64,000 bases of DNA from Patagioenas fasciata (Eukaryota > Chordata > Aves > Columbiformes > Columbidae): contig NC_092560.1 of assembly GCF_037038585.1 (NCBI RefSeq), positions 55,464,049-55,528,048 on the forward strand. The letters are read 5' to 3'. Shown in pieces: positions 62,271 to 64,000 of this stretch; position 1 is the stretch's first letter; the number at the start of each line of letters is the position of its first letter. The notes beneath the pieces are model-generated. The model did not search any database. It was given only the letters and a program-made list of their open reading frames with translations, and was not told the origin of the DNA. The position numbers were made by a program, and so were the translations under genes.

Positions 62271-62790
62271 ATTAGATAAACCTGTTTCATAATAGTTTTT
62301 CTTCTCTTATTTTAAGGTACACTTGAATATTTCAACTAAATATTTGCTAGCTACTAGTAAGATTATTTTTTGCCTAAACTAGAAAGACATAAAACTGCAC
62401 CTTAGAATTGAATAATGATTCAACTAATCTAAGTATTCACATGTGTGCTCTTATGGTAAAGGTTATATGGGAACTGTTCCTGAATTCTTCAAAAGGATAT
62501 TTTTCTGTAAAGTTGTGGTGCACTTCTCTTGCTGAAATGCCAAACACTGGGTCATTTAAAGACCGACATTTTTTTTCCCTCAATTTTTCTTCTGTTAGAA
62601 CTCATAAAAGGTTTAGACTTTCTGTAGTTCTTGTTAATTTGATGATTTGCTGCTCCCTAGTACTTCAAGTCCATTAGCTTTATATTGGGTTTGGAATAAC
62701 ACTGCCATTAGGATCTAAATTAGTTACCTGTCTGAATGATTTCAGGTTTAATTCTGAGAATCTGAAACAGAAGATTTTGTTTTATCTGGC
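62271..62790. other. Non-coding stretch, nothing recognised
   Basis: AT-rich DNA between the pyrimidine tract and the LTR scrap. The 89-codon frame at 62408-62677 has no recognisable features. Confidence 0.6.
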
Positions 62791-62832
62791 TGTACTGGTT
62801 TTGGCTGGGGTAGAGTTAATTTTCTTCAGGGG
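62791..62832 (+). mobile_element. LTR 5'-end fragment (about 42 bp)
   Basis: TGTACTGGTTTTGGCTGGGG then TAGAGTTAATTTTCTTCAG matches the start of a common avian ERVL-type LTR as I remember it. Similarity ends abruptly at about 62832, with none of the expected U3 continuation, so only a scrap survives. It is a different LTR type from those at 50.9 and 55.1 kb. Confidence 0.65.
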
Positions 62833-63470
62833 TCGATTGTATTTACTAGAAATCCCAATGAAAAAAAGTATTCTTCAAACTAGCATAGCCAAACCACTAA
62901 AAATCATCCACAGCACTTTTCCTCTCCCTTCCTCCTTAGCTCAGGTTAAGACAAATGTAAATCGGTAGGTATTCTGTTTCCTAACCTGGTGGAGCATCAG
63001 TTTTATAGATTTCTAAGTGTCTTTTGTCCCCACAAAAATAAAGGTGTACTTAATTAGAAAATCTTCTTCTTCCACAACAGAAATGTGCATTGCTAGCTAA
63101 AAACAATTAATTTAATGAGAGCAGAACTAATGAAGCCTTGCTTCCTAGTTTATGAATCACAACTCAGACCCCTACGACCACAGTAGTGCCAGTGTTCTGG
63201 CTGTACCCCCTGTGCTCTCCTGTTACATTTTGCTCTTCAGGGTACCAAAACCAGCCCATATTCTCAGTGCCTTGAGTTCACAGAACTGTTCTGTCACTGC
63301 TTGCTGACATTACCTGGATATAGGTATGGCATCCTGCTGTTTCTTCTTCTCTAGAGCTGTCTTTTGCAGGATGTCTTCAGACTCCAGCCTCTCAGCCCTT
63401 GTCATTTGGCATGTCTTGAAGCAACTGAGAGAGAAAGTGAGACAGTCCAAGACATAACACCATAATTTCT
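62833..63470. other. Non-coding stretch, nothing recognised
   Basis: Unassigned DNA between the LTR scrap and the last CR1. No element or coding signature seen. Confidence 0.6.
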
Positions 63471-63749
63471 CTCAAGAGGATGGGACCAGACTCTTTTCAG
63501 TGGTGCCCAGTGCTAGGATGAGGGTCAATGGGTACAGACTGAAGCATAGGAGGTTCCTTCTAAACATGAGGAGAAACTTCTTTACTTGGATGGTGACAGA
63601 GCACTGGAACAGGTTGCCCAGAGAGGTTGTGGAGTCTCCTTCTCTGGAGACATTCAAAAAGCGCCTGGACACATTCCGGTGTGATCTGCTCTAGGTTAAC
63701 CTGCTTTAGCAGGTGAGTTGGACTCTATGATCTCCAGAGGTCCCTTCCA
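63471..63749 (+). mobile_element. CR1 LINE fragment lacking both ends
   Basis: Plus-strand CR1 of the same subtype as 55976-56448 and copy A at 28 kb: TCAAGAGGATGGGACCAGAC, GACTGAAGCATAGGAGGTTC, GAGGTTGTGGAGTCTCCTT and GGTTAACCTGCTTTAGCAGG. It stops at GGTCCCTTCCAA without the ATTCTATG/ATTCTGTG tail. 5' truncation is normal for CR1, but loss of the 3' tip is not, and points to a later deletion. This copy is useful because its GACTGAAGCATAGGAGGTTC is uninterrupted, showing where copy B entered copy A. Confidence 0.93.
63500..63694 (+). pseudogene. CR1 ORF2 C-terminal remnant
   Basis: An open 64-codon frame spanning the conserved end of CR1 ORF2: [20 protein letters not shown], then [16 protein letters not shown]. 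It is homologous to the remnant at 28434-28649 but belongs to another subtype. No polymerase or endonuclease domain remains. Confidence 0.8.
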
Positions 63750-63894
63750 AAAGGAAAAACCACCCAATTTCTTCTCGTTTTGCGTAAATCAGTTGAGTTA
63801 AATGTGAAATCTGCAACAGAGATTATAATCAAAGTGAGAATTAATATGAAAACAGGTAAGCACACAAACACTATGAGAAAGAGAGCAGCTGGAG

Positions 63895-63914
63895 GGGGGG
63901 AGAGAGAGAGAGAA
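63895..63914. repeat. (G)7 plus (GA)n simple repeat
   Basis: A run of seven G followed by AGAGAGAGAGAGA. Short, low complexity. Confidence 0.85.
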
Positions 63915-64000
63915 ATAGAATTGTGTATCTTCTTAAGCTGGGGAAACTCATCCAGCCAGAGTACTCTAGAGATGTTTATGTCTGCTAAAAACTTAAATGA

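Noticed and set aside
61632..62290. Long open frames on both strands (215 and 203 codons)
   Set aside because: They are translations of the pyrimidine microsatellite, with only Phe/Ser/Leu/Pro or Lys/Arg/Glu/Gly repeats.
1..64000. CRISPR arrays, operons, rRNA or tRNA genes
   Set aside because: No regularly spaced direct repeats of CRISPR type, no prokaryotic gene packing, and no cloverleaf-like or rRNA sequence noticed on reading; a tRNAscan run would settle tRNAs.

Overview
This window looks like non-coding nuclear DNA from a bird. Its only readily recognisable interspersed elements are CR1-type LINEs, which carry the avian 3' tail (ATTCTATGATTCTATG-like direct repeats instead of poly-A), plus endogenous-retrovirus LTRs of kinds I recall from avian genomes. 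I see no L1/Alu-type sequence and no prokaryotic gene architecture. The background is AT-rich with many A/T tracts. Stops interrupt every frame, so nearly all open frames are short and unrecognisable. The window is best read as a gene desert or the inside of very large introns. I found no intact protein-coding gene, rRNA, tRNA or CRISPR array.

Layout. 1-8.1 kb is unique-looking DNA, except for two diverged homologous segments about 1 kb apart (5.8-6.1 and 6.8-7.1 kb). A CR1 3' end with an internal deletion lies at 8.12-8.56 kb. A probable minus-strand solo LTR lies at 10.83-11.28 kb. From 11.3 to 28 kb there is mostly unassigned DNA with small tandem repeats, A-tracts and two tiny CR1 tails (25.57 and 26.37 kb). 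At 28.04-30.30 kb three CR1 copies are nested inside one another: a plus-strand copy is split by a minus-strand copy, which is itself split by a third. From 30.3 to 50.7 kb no element is recognised, apart from a weak exon-like segment at 42.29-42.47 kb. At 50.69-51.58 kb a 650-bp solo LTR, flanked by a perfect 5-bp target duplication, sits inside a CR1. At 55.09-56.58 kb the nesting is reversed: a CR1 sits inside a long LTR. A second possible LTR is at 57.65-58.03 kb. A 536-bp pure pyrimidine tract occupies 61.74-62.27 kb, followed by a 42-bp LTR scrap and a CR1 that has lost its 3' tip (63.47-63.75 kb).

No genes work together here. The biology is the layered history of retroelement insertion. 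The nested structures give a relative order of events: two CR1 families were active in overlapping periods, one LTR arrived after a CR1, and another LTR was later hit by a CR1. I do not see an undescribed functional system. The items most worth checking are the triple CR1 nest, the composition-graded pyrimidine tract, the unclassified duplicated segment near 5.8/6.9 kb, and the candidate LTRs without family names.
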